From: Candidatus Jacksonbacteria bacterium
Lineage (GTDB): Bacteria > Patescibacteriota > Patescibacteriia > UBA9629 > GWA2-43-13
Assembly (NCBI GenBank): GCA_018698735.1
Contig: JABIPD010000040.1
Coordinates: 1 to 6,128 of the forward strand
Length of the DNA stretch: 6,128 nucleotides
Reading direction: 5' to 3'
The notes under the pieces were generated by a model. It ran no database searches and was not told the DNA's origin. It worked only from the letters and a program-made list of their open reading frames with translations. A program made the position numbers and the translations under genes. Within the stretch, counting starts at the first letter, position 1. Each line of letters opens with the position of its first letter. Shown in pieces: positions 1 through 5,394 of this stretch.

Positions 1-262
1 CAAAACCTTGCCAGTTAAATCCTCCGCCTCCAGGTGCTCCTTGCCCACCATTAAATGCAGCATCACCAAACTGGTCATACTGTTTTCGTTTTTTCTCGTC
101 TCCAAGAATGCTATAGGCTTCGCTTATTTCTTTAAATTTTGCCTCATCTCCACTTTCTTTATCTGGATGATGCTGATGGGCAAGTTTTCTATACGCCTTT
201 TTTAACTCGTCTTGAGAAATTCCTTTATCTACTCCTAATGTTTGATAATAATCTTTTGACAT
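1..262 (-). CDS. dnaJ: DnaJ (Hsp40) co-chaperone, N-terminal part, cut by the window edge
   Basis: Reading the minus strand from the ATG at 262-260 gives 87 residues beginning MSKDYYQTLGVDKGISQDEL, then running off the window. Residues 1 to about 68 are a complete J domain: the YYQTLGV opening, the helix II pattern KKAYRKLAHQHHPDK with the invariant HPD triad at residues 32-34, and the closing helix KFKEISEAYSILGDEKKRKQYDQFG. A glycine/phenylalanine-rich stretch (GGQGAPGGGGF) follows, typical of class A and B DnaJ. The J domain stimulates the DnaK ATPase and delivers unfolded clients to it in the cytoplasm. The zinc-finger and C-terminal substrate domains would lie outside the window, so class A versus B cannot be judged. 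It is the last visible gene of the hrcA-grpE-dnaK-DUF3467-dnaJ series. No good Shine-Dalgarno precedes the start, as for other AT-rich genes here. Confidence 0.95.
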   Translation of the reverse strand, partial: MSKDYYQTLGVDKGISQDELKKAYRKLAHQHHPDKESGDEAKFKEISEAYSILGDEKKRKQYDQFGDAAFNGGQGAPGGGGFNWQGF

Positions 263-271
263 AACCGTTAC

Positions 272-411
272 AATTTCTAATTACTCTAATTTCTAATTGC
301 ACTAATCAATCACCAATCACCCAAACCCCAATAACACATATACTTTGGTGTATTGTTCATTGGCTATTGGGATTTGATTAGAAATTAGTGCAATTAGAGT
401 AATTAGAAATT
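272..411. repeat. Large imperfect intergenic palindrome between DUF3467 gene and dnaJ
   Basis: The 20-mer at 272-291 has a perfect reverse complement at 392-411 (AATTAGAGTAATTAGAAATT). A second 15-bp arm pair overlaps it: TCTAATTGCACTAAT at 292-306 against ATTAGTGCAATTAGA at 384-398. A third 7-bp pair, CCCAATA (327-333) and TATTGGG (365-371), lies nearer the centre. The arms are built from repeated CTAATT/AATTAG units, so the element looks like a decayed low-complexity palindromic repeat of the kind common between genes in CPR genomes. It would be transcribed in the leader of dnaJ if the operon reads through. No T-tract follows it on the minus strand, so it is not an obvious terminator. Confidence 0.75.
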
Positions 412-422
412 TGATTGTTCTC

Positions 423-719
423 TTACTCTGCCTTAAAACCCATCTCTTGTTCGCCGGATGGTTTTTGAGCTACCTTAATTTCGCCAAACTGATCTTCGTA
501 CTTTTTAAGATTCTCTTCTAATGCCGAAATCATCCGCTTTAAATGCCCAGGACTTACAATAATTCTTGAATTTACTATCCCCTGAGGTGGATACAAGTTC
601 ATATAGTCTATCACAAACTCCTCTTGGGTATGAGAGATTTGCATAGAGTTAGCATAAACTCCCTTCAAAATTTCGTCTGGAATTTTTATTTGCACTTGCT
701 GCTGTTGTTGATTACTCAT
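423..719 (-). CDS. DUF3467 family protein
   Basis: A 98-residue small cytoplasmic protein with no signal peptide or membrane segment. After a glutamine-rich start (SNQQQQQ) comes the DUF3467 pattern: QIKIPDEILKGVYANSMQISHTQEEFVIDY, then a PPQGIVNSRIIVSPGHLKRMISAL core and an ENLKKYEDQFGEI helix. The family is widespread but its biochemical role is not established. I place the start at the ATG at 719-717. The open frame extends to a TTG at 734, but that codon lies in the -35 region of the divergent promoter and would add only five residues before the family-like start. The gene lies between dnaK and dnaJ on the same strand, 161 bp before dnaJ, so it is probably a heat-shock operon member or passenger. 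Its link to dnaK is now interrupted by the plus-strand unit at 728-1133. Confidence 0.85.
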   Translation of the reverse strand: MSNQQQQQVQIKIPDEILKGVYANSMQISHTQEEFVIDYMNLYPPQGIVNSRIIVSPGHLKRMISALEENLKKYEDQFGEIKVAQKPSGEQEMGFKAE

Positions 720-727
720 ATATTCTA

Positions 728-756
728 TTGACAATTAAGTATTATTTTAGTATATT
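728..756 (+). promoter_or_regulatory. Near-consensus sigma-70-type promoter for the 83-aa membrane protein gene
   Basis: A perfect TTGACA (-35) at 728-733 is followed after exactly 17 bp by TATATT (-10, five of six consensus bases) at 751-756. Transcription would begin near 763, giving a leader of about 30 nt with a strong Shine-Dalgarno. The box lies immediately upstream of the oppositely oriented DUF3467 gene. Confidence 0.75.
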
Positions 757-780
757 GTTCTTGCGATCATATAGACCACC

Positions 781-786
781 GAGGGG
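781..786 (+). promoter_or_regulatory. Strong Shine-Dalgarno (GAGGGG) fixing the start at 795
   Basis: GAGGGG ends 8 bases before the ATG at 795. This supports the small plus-strand frame over the longer overlapping frames in the same stretch, none of which has a comparable site. The AT-rich operon genes nearby lack such a sequence. Confidence 0.7.
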
Positions 787-794
787 ACTCCCGT

Positions 795-1046
795 ATGCCT
801 ACGATAGAATGGTACATCATCATCGCGACCTTGTACGCAGTCCTATTCGTGATCTCGACAGCGTACTTCTCGGTAAGGATCAAAGCTGCACAGCAGTGGA
901 TATCCTTGAGTACGCTGGCACTGCGAATCGGGCAATGCTCGTCCCTGACAAGCGCGGTAGTATTCACATGCGCCGCTGTCGTCTTTCGGATAGGGACGGT
1001 AATCCCGATACCTATCCTCAACAACCTCCCAGCGCTGCTCAAATAG
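795..1046 (+). CDS. Small orphan membrane protein, two predicted helices
   Basis: An 83-residue protein of no family I recognise. Residues about 5-28 (WYIIIATLYAVLFVISTAYF) form one hydrophobic helix. Residues about 50-72 (SLTSAVVFTCAAVVFRIGTV) form a second, followed by a short proline-containing tail (IPIPILNNLPALLK). The region between, RIKAAQQWISLSTLALRIGQ, is basic, so a helical hairpin in the inner membrane is plausible. Support for a real gene comes from position: a consensus promoter, a strong Shine-Dalgarno, a TAG stop at 1044-1046 and an intrinsic terminator fit this frame exactly. Base composition is about half GC, clearly above the flanking dnaK and DUF3467 genes, and codons ending in C or G are frequent. 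This suggests separate origin. It is convergent with dnaK and divergent from the DUF3467 gene. Function is unknown. Confidence 0.7.
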   Translation: MPTIEWYIIIATLYAVLFVISTAYFSVRIKAAQQWISLSTLALRIGQCSSLTSAVVFTCAAVVFRIGTVIPIPILNNLPALLK

Positions 1047-1094
1047 CAGTCTGTAACGCGAAAGCATCTCCAAGGCGTGCTTTTCTCGCCCGTC

Positions 1095-1133
1095 CTCCGC
1101 CGTCTACTTACGAGACCGCGGAGATTTCTTTTT
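1095..1133 (+). terminator. Intrinsic terminator of the 83-aa gene unit
   Basis: The stem CTCCGCCGTCT (1095-1105) pairs with AGACCGCGGAG (1113-1123) over 11 positions with one mismatch, closing a 7-nt loop (ACTTACG). ATTTCTTTTT follows on the plus strand. It ends only three bases before the dnaK stop codon. Reading the other way there is no T-tract, so it should not stop dnaK transcription. Confidence 0.85.
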
Positions 1134-1136
1134 CCA

Positions 1137-3038
1137 CTATTTTTTCTCTGTAAACTCTGCTTCTACTGGTTCGTCTTTCTTTTGCTCTTCTCCTTGTCCT
1201 TCTGCTGTCTTCTGGTCAGTGTTATCCTTATTGTCATCGTTCTGTGTATACAGCTTCTCTCCAATCTTCTGAATTTCTTCGCTTAATTCTTCTGAAGCTT
1301 TCTTTAGTGCTTCTACGTCTTTTCCATCTTTCACACCTTTTAATGCCTCCATCTTTTCTATAATTGGTTTTCTCTCTTCTTCGGTTACTTTATCGCCAGC
1401 ATCTTTTAAGGCTTTTTCTGTAGTGTGGATTAACGTGTCTGCCAAGTTCTGAAGCTCTATCAACTCTTTCTTTTTCTTATCTTCTTCTGCGTGATCCTCG
1501 GCATCTTTCTTCATTTTCTCTACTTCGTCTTCAGATAATCCGGTAGATCCAGAAATCGTAATTTTCTGTTCTTTATTGGTTGCTTTATCTACCGCTTTAA
1601 CATTTAAAATTCCGTTTGCGTCGATATCGTAGGTAACTTCTACTTGAGGAACACCACGTGGAGCTGGCGGAATACCGTCTAACATAAATCGCCCAAGTTG
1701 TTTATTGTCTTCTGCCATCTCGCGTTCACCTTGATATACTTTAATCTCTACTGAAGGTTGATTATCTGCAGCAGTAGAAAAGATTTGAGATTTAGAGGTA
1801 GGGATAGTCGCGTTTCTTTCGATTAACCGAGTCATTACTCCACCCATTGTCTCTATTCCTAATGAAAGAGGTGTTACGTCTAACAATAGAACGTCTTTTA
1901 CATCTCCCTGCAAAACACCAGCCTGAACAGCTGCACCCATAGCAACAACTTCGTCTGGGTTTACTCCGGTGTGTGGTTTCTTGCCAAAGAATTCTTCTAC
2001 TTTTTGCTGCACCAATGGCATTCGTGTCTGACCACCCACCAATACTATTTCTTTAATATCGCCTTTTTCTACGCTTGCATCTGCAAGTGCTTTTTTAAGT
2101 GGTTCGAATGTTTTTTCTACCAACGGACCAACCAAATCTTCGAGCTTTGCTCTGGTTAATGTCATTACCATGTGTTTTGGGCCATCGTCGCCGCTGGTAA
2201 TAAACGGTTGGTTAATTTCTGTTTGCTGGGCAGTTGAAAGCTCTATCTTTGCTTTCTCTGCAGATTCTTTTACCCGTTGAAGAGCAAGTGGATCTTTGGA
2301 AAGATCTACTCCTTCTTGGTTTTCGAACTCTTTTAATATCCAGTTAATAATTTCTGTATCAAAATCATCTCCACCTAAATGAGTGTCTCCGTTGGTTGCT
2401 TTAACTTCTACAGTATCTTCAGAAACTTCTAGAATAGAAATGTCAAACGTTCCGCCACCCAAATCGTAGACAGCAATTTTTTCGTCTTTCTTTGCTTCGA
2501 ATCCATATGCCAATGCTGCTGCTGTAGGTTCGTTTATAATTCGTTTTACATTCAAACCTGCAATTTCACCTGCTTCTTTGGTTGCTTTTCTTTCAGAGTC
2601 ATCGAAATATGCTGGAACGGTAATTACAGCATCGGTAATTGTTTCTCCAGTCTTACTTTCGGCATCTGATTTCATTTTTGCCAAAATCATTGCAGAAATT
2701 TCCTGCGGAGTATGCTCTTTACCGTTCATTTCTACTTTTACGTTGTTCCCAGATTTCACGAGCTTGTACGGCAATGTTTTTACAGCATCCTGAACCTCGG
2801 CATCTTCGAAACGTCGTCCGATAAGACGTTTAATAGAATACAAGGTATTTTCTGGGTTGGTAACAGCCTGACGTTTTGCTGCCGCACCAACTAATCGTTC
2901 GCCATTTTTGTTAATAGCAACAACCGAAGGAGTAGTGCGATTTCCTTCTGCGTTTTCGAGGACCTTTGGTTGGCCGCCCTCTATAATAGCCATACACGAG
3001 TTGGTTGTACCCAAATCGATTCCTAATATTTTAGACAT
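1137..3038 (-). CDS. dnaK: DnaK, Hsp70 chaperone
   Basis: A full-length 633-residue Hsp70, the ATP-driven cytoplasmic chaperone that binds exposed hydrophobic segments, with DnaJ stimulating hydrolysis and GrpE exchanging nucleotide. The ATPase domain (about 1-380) carries all three signatures: IDLGTTNS at 7-14, the phosphate-2 loop VYDLGGGTFDIS at 190-201 and the adenosine motif IVLVGGQTRMP at 331-341. IINEPTAAALAYG lies at 167-179. The interdomain linker DVLLLDVTPLSLGIET spans 382-397. The beta-sandwich follows, with GIPPAPRGVPQVEVTYDIDANGIL near 455-478, then a charged helical lid from about 500. The tail is Glu/Lys/Gln-rich and ends EPVEAEFTEKK, a variant of the usual AEFEEV ending. The start MSKILGIDLG is the family start. 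It lies downstream of grpE with a 170-bp gap holding a palindromic repeat and a second inverted repeat. No strong Shine-Dalgarno is visible. Confidence 0.98.
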   Translation of the reverse strand: MSKILGIDLGTTNSCMAIIEGGQPKVLENAEGNRTTPSVVAINKNGERLVGAAAKRQAVTNPENTLYSIKRLIGRRFEDAEVQDAVKTLPYKLVKSGNNVKVEMNGKEHTPQEISAMILAKMKSDAESKTGETITDAVITVPAYFDDSERKATKEAGEIAGLNVKRIINEPTAAALAYGFEAKKDEKIAVYDLGGGTFDISILEVSEDTVEVKATNGDTHLGGDDFDTEIINWILKEFENQEGVDLSKDPLALQRVKESAEKAKIELSTAQQTEINQPFITSGDDGPKHMVMTLTRAKLEDLVGPLVEKTFEPLKKALADASVEKGDIKEIVLVGGQTRMPLVQQKVEEFFGKKPHTGVNPDEVVAMGAAVQAGVLQGDVKDVLLLDVTPLSLGIETMGGVMTRLIERNATIPTSKSQIFSTAADNQPSVEIKVYQGEREMAEDNKQLGRFMLDGIPPAPRGVPQVEVTYDIDANGILNVKAVDKATNKEQKITISGSTGLSEDEVEKMKKDAEDHAEEDKKKKELIELQNLADTLIHTTEKALKDAGDKVTEEERKPIIEKMEALKGVKDGKDVEALKKASEELSEEIQKIGEKLYTQNDDNKDNTDQKTAEGQGEEQKKDEPVEAEFTEKK

Positions 3039-3071
3039 ATAGTTATATTAATTAGTAGTTAGAATCTAGAG

Positions 3072-3103
3072 GCTAGAATTAAGAAACCTATCTCTATTCT
3101 AGC
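3072..3103. repeat. Short inverted repeat in the dnaK leader
   Basis: GCTAGAAT (3072-3079) and ATTCTAGC (3096-3103) are perfect 8-bp complements around a 16-nt loop, embedded in a run of repeated CTAGA units (3063-3080). It lies 34 to 65 bases upstream of the dnaK start. It could form a weak AT-rich hairpin in the grpE-dnaK transcript or be a decayed repeat. I see no convincing promoter here, so dnaK is probably read through from the hrcA promoter. Confidence 0.45.
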
Positions 3104-3120
3104 GTTCAGACGCGAACTGC

Positions 3121-3202
3121 CTGTCATCGCGAGAAGGCTGCAGGCCGACGCGGCGATCTCGTGAGCTTGAGATTGCTTCGGCTCGAGGCCTCGCAATGAC
3201 AG
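3121..3202 (-). repeat. Palindromic interspersed repeat, copy 1 (grpE-dnaK gap)
   Basis: The 13-bp ends CTGTCATCGCGAG (3121-3133) and CTCGCAATGACAG (3190-3202) are inverted copies differing at one base, and on the minus strand that position becomes a G-U pair in RNA. Inside is a second stem formed by the arms near 3153-3160 and 3169-3176, plus self-complementary CTGCAG and CTCGAG segments. Read on the minus strand, GAAGCAATCTC and GAGATCGCCGCGTC are shared exactly with the copy at 4387-4491. The element begins directly after the tandem grpE stop codons. A structured element at this place could slow decay or mark processing between grpE and dnaK; no T-tract follows, so simple termination is unlikely. 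Confidence 0.85.
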
Positions 3203-3208
3203 TTATTA

Positions 3209-3682
3209 TTATTTCTTCTTGGCTTTACTCCCGACCACCACCTGAGCTGGACGGATAACCTTTTCACCTCGAATATATCCCTTCTTTACAACTTTGATAA
3301 CCTTCCCTTCCATCTTATCGTTCTCTTCCTGGCTTAATGCTTCATGCTTTTCCGGATCAAACTCATCTCCTTTTTTTCCAAAACTTTCTAATCCTTGTCT
3401 TCCACAAAAATCATCGAGCTGTTTTTTTATGTGCTCTATCCCTGTAATCCAGCTTTCCTTTTTTTGATCTTTTGGAATGTGTTTTAATCCTTCCTCGAAA
3501 TGATCTATAATCGGCAATATTTCTTCTAATATATCCTGCTTAGCGTACGCAGCGTATTTAGATCTATTCTCTTCCATTTCTTTTTGAAGGTTTACGTAAT
3601 CTGCTTGAGCTCGTTGCCAGCCAGCTAGGTATTTGTCTCGTTCTGCTAAAATTTCTTTTGGTGATTTCTTTTTTTGTACCAT
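3209..3682 (-). CDS. grpE: GrpE, nucleotide exchange factor for DnaK
   Basis: A 157-residue GrpE that releases ADP from DnaK. The N-terminal half is a long charged helix used for dimerisation (KEILAERDKYLAGWQRAQADYVNLQKEMEE), followed by the four-helix-bundle region ILPIIDHFEEGLKHI. The C-terminal beta wing carries the family signature FDPEKHEALSQ and ends KKGYIRGEKVIRPAQVVVGSKAKKK. It is shorter than typical GrpE (roughly 180-200) because the acidic disordered N-terminal leader is almost absent; this fits compact genomes. The ATG at 3682-3680 lies two bases after the hrcA stop codon, so the two are translationally close and surely share one transcript. Three TAA codons lie in tandem at the end (3203-3211). 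No clear Shine-Dalgarno precedes the start, suggesting ribosomes arrive from hrcA. Confidence 0.96.
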   Translation of the reverse strand: MVQKKKSPKEILAERDKYLAGWQRAQADYVNLQKEMEENRSKYAAYAKQDILEEILPIIDHFEEGLKHIPKDQKKESWITGIEHIKKQLDDFCGRQGLESFGKKGDEFDPEKHEALSQEENDKMEGKVIKVVKKGYIRGEKVIRPAQVVVGSKAKKK

Positions 3683-3684
3683 AT

Positions 3685-4377
3685 TTATGTATCTAAAATG
3701 TGTGATAATGTCGTCATAATATCTCTATTTTTTTTGTAATCCATTCGGGTGAGCCCGAATAAGGCTATCATCCCAAGTCCAGATTCAAACATAACTGGAA
3801 TAACTATCATACTGCAGTAGACCGATAAACCACCTTGCTCGCCTACCAACACCTTTACGGTTTGGAATCTTCTTTGAAGGATATTTAAACTTACTCCGTC
3901 TAAGTGATTAAGAAACTGAGAAATATCTTCTAAAAATTCTGGGTTAACAAGTTCTGGCTTAGAAAGTAAATTAGAGATTCCAGTATAGTAAAGGTCGTCT
4001 TCTGCAAAGCTTACCATCACGCTTTCGCCTGTTTGATCTGCAACCTCTTTTACTAACTGTTTAATACGAATCCGTTCGTTTCCTTCTTTTGCAATCTGTT
4101 TAAATTTATCCGCCAACGATTCATTCGATGTTTGGGCGTGAGACAACTGCTCTACATAATATTTATACGCTTGAGTAGTTGGAACCCTACCAGCAGATGT
4201 GTGCGGTTGAGAAATGTATCCCAACTCTTCTAAAGCTGCCATCTCGTTTCTGATAGTTGCAGACGAAAGACTAGGTAAATATTTTTCTACCATTACTTTT
4301 GATCCTACTGGCTGAGCAGTATGGATGTATTCCTCCAAAACATTCGAAAGAATAATTTTTTGACGATCTGTCAACAT
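3685..4377 (-). CDS. hrcA: HrcA, heat-shock repressor of CIRCE (short form)
   Basis: This is the autoregulatory repressor that binds CIRCE and is itself folded by chaperones. Residues 1-75 form the winged-helix DNA-binding domain: LTDRQKIILSNVLEEYIHTAQPVGSK, the recognition region LSSATIRNEMAALEELGYI and the hallmark HTSAGRVPTTQAYKYYV. The C-terminal GAF-like part carries LLSKPELVNPEFLEDISQFL near 137-156 and a final GLTRMDYKKNRDIM, equivalent to the GPTRMDY motif. At 230 residues it is about 110 shorter than classical HrcA. The shortfall falls after residue about 115, where the inserted dimerisation domain normally lies, so that domain seems to be missing. I choose the ATG at 4377 (MLTDRQ). 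An in-frame ATG at 4392 lies inside the palindromic repeat and would add only MTVGC. The gene is headed by a CIRCE operator about 140 bp upstream. Confidence 0.95.
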   Translation of the reverse strand: MLTDRQKIILSNVLEEYIHTAQPVGSKVMVEKYLPSLSSATIRNEMAALEELGYISQPHTSAGRVPTTQAYKYYVEQLSHAQTSNESLADKFKQIAKEGNERIRIKQLVKEVADQTGESVMVSFAEDDLYYTGISNLLSKPELVNPEFLEDISQFLNHLDGVSLNILQRRFQTVKVLVGEQGGLSVYCSMIVIPVMFESGLGMIALFGLTRMDYKKNRDIMTTLSHILDT

Positions 4378-4386
4378 ACAACCTAC

Positions 4387-4491
4387 TGTCATTGCGCTGG
4401 CCCCGTACCGAATGGTACTGGGGAGCCATGCGAAGCAATCTCAGCAGAGATCGCCGCGTCTCCGCTTATGCAGCGGATACTCGCGATGACA
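4387..4491 (+). repeat. Palindromic interspersed repeat, copy 2 (hrcA leader)
   Basis: The ends TGTCATTGCG (4387-4396) and CGCGATGACA (4482-4491) are inverted with one mismatch. Three internal hairpins can form: CCCCGTACC/GGTACTGGGG within 4401-4423, GCAATCTC (4435-4442) with GAGATCGC (4447-4454), and TCCGC/GCGGA near 4461-4477. Together these give a cloverleaf-like fold. The core segments GAAGCAATCTC (4432-4442) and GAGATCGCCGCGTC (4447-4460) match copy 1 exactly, in the opposite orientation. The repeat lies wholly inside the predicted hrcA 5' leader and ends 9 bases before the preferred start codon. Confidence 0.85.
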
Positions 4492-4517
4492 AAACTTTAT
4501 TCTGACGCTTCGAGAAA

Positions 4518-4544
4518 TTAGCACTCACTATTATAGAGTGCTAA
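4518..4544. promoter_or_regulatory. CIRCE operator, HrcA binding site
   Basis: TTAGCACTC and GAGTGCTAA flank a 9-bp spacer (ACTATTATA), a perfect match to the CIRCE consensus inverted repeat. HrcA binds this element and blocks transcription of heat-shock operons. The spacer on the minus strand contains the -10 hexamer, so repressor binding should directly exclude RNA polymerase. Confidence 0.97.
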
Positions 4545-4558
4545 AAAATCATTGTCAA
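4530..4558 (-). promoter_or_regulatory. Consensus sigma-70-type promoter of the hrcA-grpE-dnaK operon
   Basis: On the minus strand TTGACA (4558-4553) is followed after 17 bp by TATAAT (4535-4530): both hexamers perfect with ideal spacing. Transcription should start near 4523, inside the second CIRCE arm, giving an hrcA leader of about 145 nt. A maximal-strength core promoter held off by a repressor is the usual HrcA logic. Confidence 0.93.
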
Positions 4559-4649
4559 GCCCATCCGAAGCCAGGCGCAGGAGGGTCAAGGGTTTATACA
4601 ATCAAAGAGGAAAAATTGGTACTTCTTTATGTCTAGGTCGATTTTTTCT

Positions 4650-4685
4650 AAATGAAATGACGCTCCGGGGGTAAGCCGAAGCGTC
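4650..4685 (-). terminator. Intrinsic terminator of the 202-aa gene unit
   Basis: On the minus strand GACGCTTCGG (4685-4676) pairs with CCGGAGCGTC (4668-4659) over ten positions including one G-U, with a 7-nt loop (CTTACCC). ATTTCATTT follows. The T-tract is interrupted, so efficiency may be moderate. It separates the 202-aa gene from the hrcA promoter downstream. Confidence 0.7.
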
Positions 4686-4755
4686 GAGTTAAAGTTAGCA
4701 GACGGACAACACTCTGGACTGAAGTTAAGCCGAGATTAGTCGTGCTTATTCTTCA

Positions 4756-5364
4756 TCAAGGTATGTCGTGAAAATGGCGGGAAAGCCGATGAAACAGAGC
4801 CAGCGGTTGAGTTGTGAGTATAATCCGACCACCCAGTCCCTCCTCTTCATCCGTTGCCGAAAGAGCAACCTGCCATGGAGCGATAAGCCCTAACACAGAA
4901 GGCAACCAAGAGGGCTCTTCTCCGAGAGGAAGCTGCGTCACTAGTTCCACAGGGAACAAGTCTTTTTCCAGGTGAGCCTCTTCCCCGACGTATATGTGCC
5001 ACGTGCATCTTTCAGCGCCGCCCCCAGGCCGAATCGCCAGAACCATCCGAGGTAGCGGCGACATCACGGTCATCACATTCGAGCACACAACCCCAACCAT
5101 CCCGAGGCTTTCGTCGGCAGCCTTTGCGCACAGCCGCATTTGCCACAGGGGATCGGTTTCGACCACGAACAGTGCAGCGTCGAAACCCTTTATGACTTCG
5201 CAGGCCGAGGCGAACACATCCTCTTCCGTAAGTCCACTCAGCACAGCTCGAGCTGTGAATCCGTCAGGACAAAGTTCTCTCGCCCCAACGTACAGACGAC
5301 ACACAGGTCCATCTTCATTCACAGCCCACACGGGATCTTGGTGCAGATCAAGCGTTCCTGACAT
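4756..5364 (-). CDS. Orphan soluble protein, GC-rich, unknown function
   Basis: A 202-residue protein of no family I recognise. There is no signal peptide or clear membrane helix. It is acidic, with hydrophobic beta-like stretches (FDAALFVVE at 61-69, RIILTTQPLAL at 180-190) and six cysteines at 22, 32, 55, 79, 94 and 120. A short motif, C followed by a [LI]YVG, occurs twice (C22, LYVG at 24-27; C120, IYVG at 124-127), hinting at an internal duplication. Composition is well over half GC in sampled stretches against under 40 percent in neighbouring genes. The start is fixed by a strong Shine-Dalgarno 10 bases upstream and a near-consensus promoter, and the gene ends in TGA followed by its own terminator. 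It precedes the hrcA operon on the same strand but is transcriptionally separate. I infer acquisition from elsewhere or a distinct cassette class; the function cannot be named. Confidence 0.75.
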   Translation of the reverse strand: MSGTLDLHQDPVWAVNEDGPVCRLYVGARELCPDGFTARAVLSGLTEEDVFASACEVIKGFDAALFVVETDPLWQMRLCAKAADESLGMVGVVCSNVMTVMSPLPRMVLAIRPGGGAERCTWHIYVGEEAHLEKDLFPVELVTQLPLGEEPSWLPSVLGLIAPWQVALSATDEEEGLGGRIILTTQPLALFHRLSRHFHDIP

Positions 5365-5371
5365 CTTGTAA

Positions 5372-5379
5372 CTCCCTCC
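5372..5379 (-). promoter_or_regulatory. Strong Shine-Dalgarno (GGAGGGAG) fixing the start at 5364
   Basis: On the minus strand GGAGGGAG runs from 5379 to 5372, with the GGAGG core ending 10 bases before the ATG at 5364-5362. It selects this start and contrasts with the AT-rich genes nearby, which lack one. Confidence 0.75.
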
Positions 5380-5394
5380 GAGTTAGATGACGCA

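Noticed and set aside
272..411. CRISPR array
   Set aside because: The repeats are inverted and overlapping, with no regularly spaced direct repeats or spacers, and there are no cas genes in the window.
720..734. TTG start for the DUF3467 gene at 734
   Set aside because: It adds only MSIEY before the family-like start, has no Shine-Dalgarno and overlaps the -35 box of the divergent promoter.
728..1153. Longer overlapping frames in the 728-1153 stretch on both strands (141-aa plus, 91-aa and 76-aa minus)
   Set aside because: None has a matching promoter, Shine-Dalgarno and terminator. The 83-aa frame at 795-1046 fits all three, and the 141-aa frame runs through the terminator into the end of dnaK.
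3121..3202. Rho-independent terminator between grpE and dnaK
   Set aside because: The structure is strong but no T-tract follows on the minus strand, and the same element occurs in the hrcA leader where termination would silence the operon.
4378..4392. ATG at 4392 as the hrcA start
   Set aside because: The codon is part of the palindromic repeat end, and HrcA proteins normally begin close to LTDRQ, which follows the ATG at 4377.
4387..4491. tRNA-like or other structured RNA gene in the cloverleaf-forming stretch
   Set aside because: There is no acceptor end, T-loop or D-loop consensus; the sequence matches the interspersed repeat at 3121-3202 instead.
4994..5371. Plus-strand frames opposite the 202-aa gene
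   Set aside because: They are reverse-strand shadows in GC-rich sequence without start signals; the minus frame has promoter, Shine-Dalgarno and terminator.
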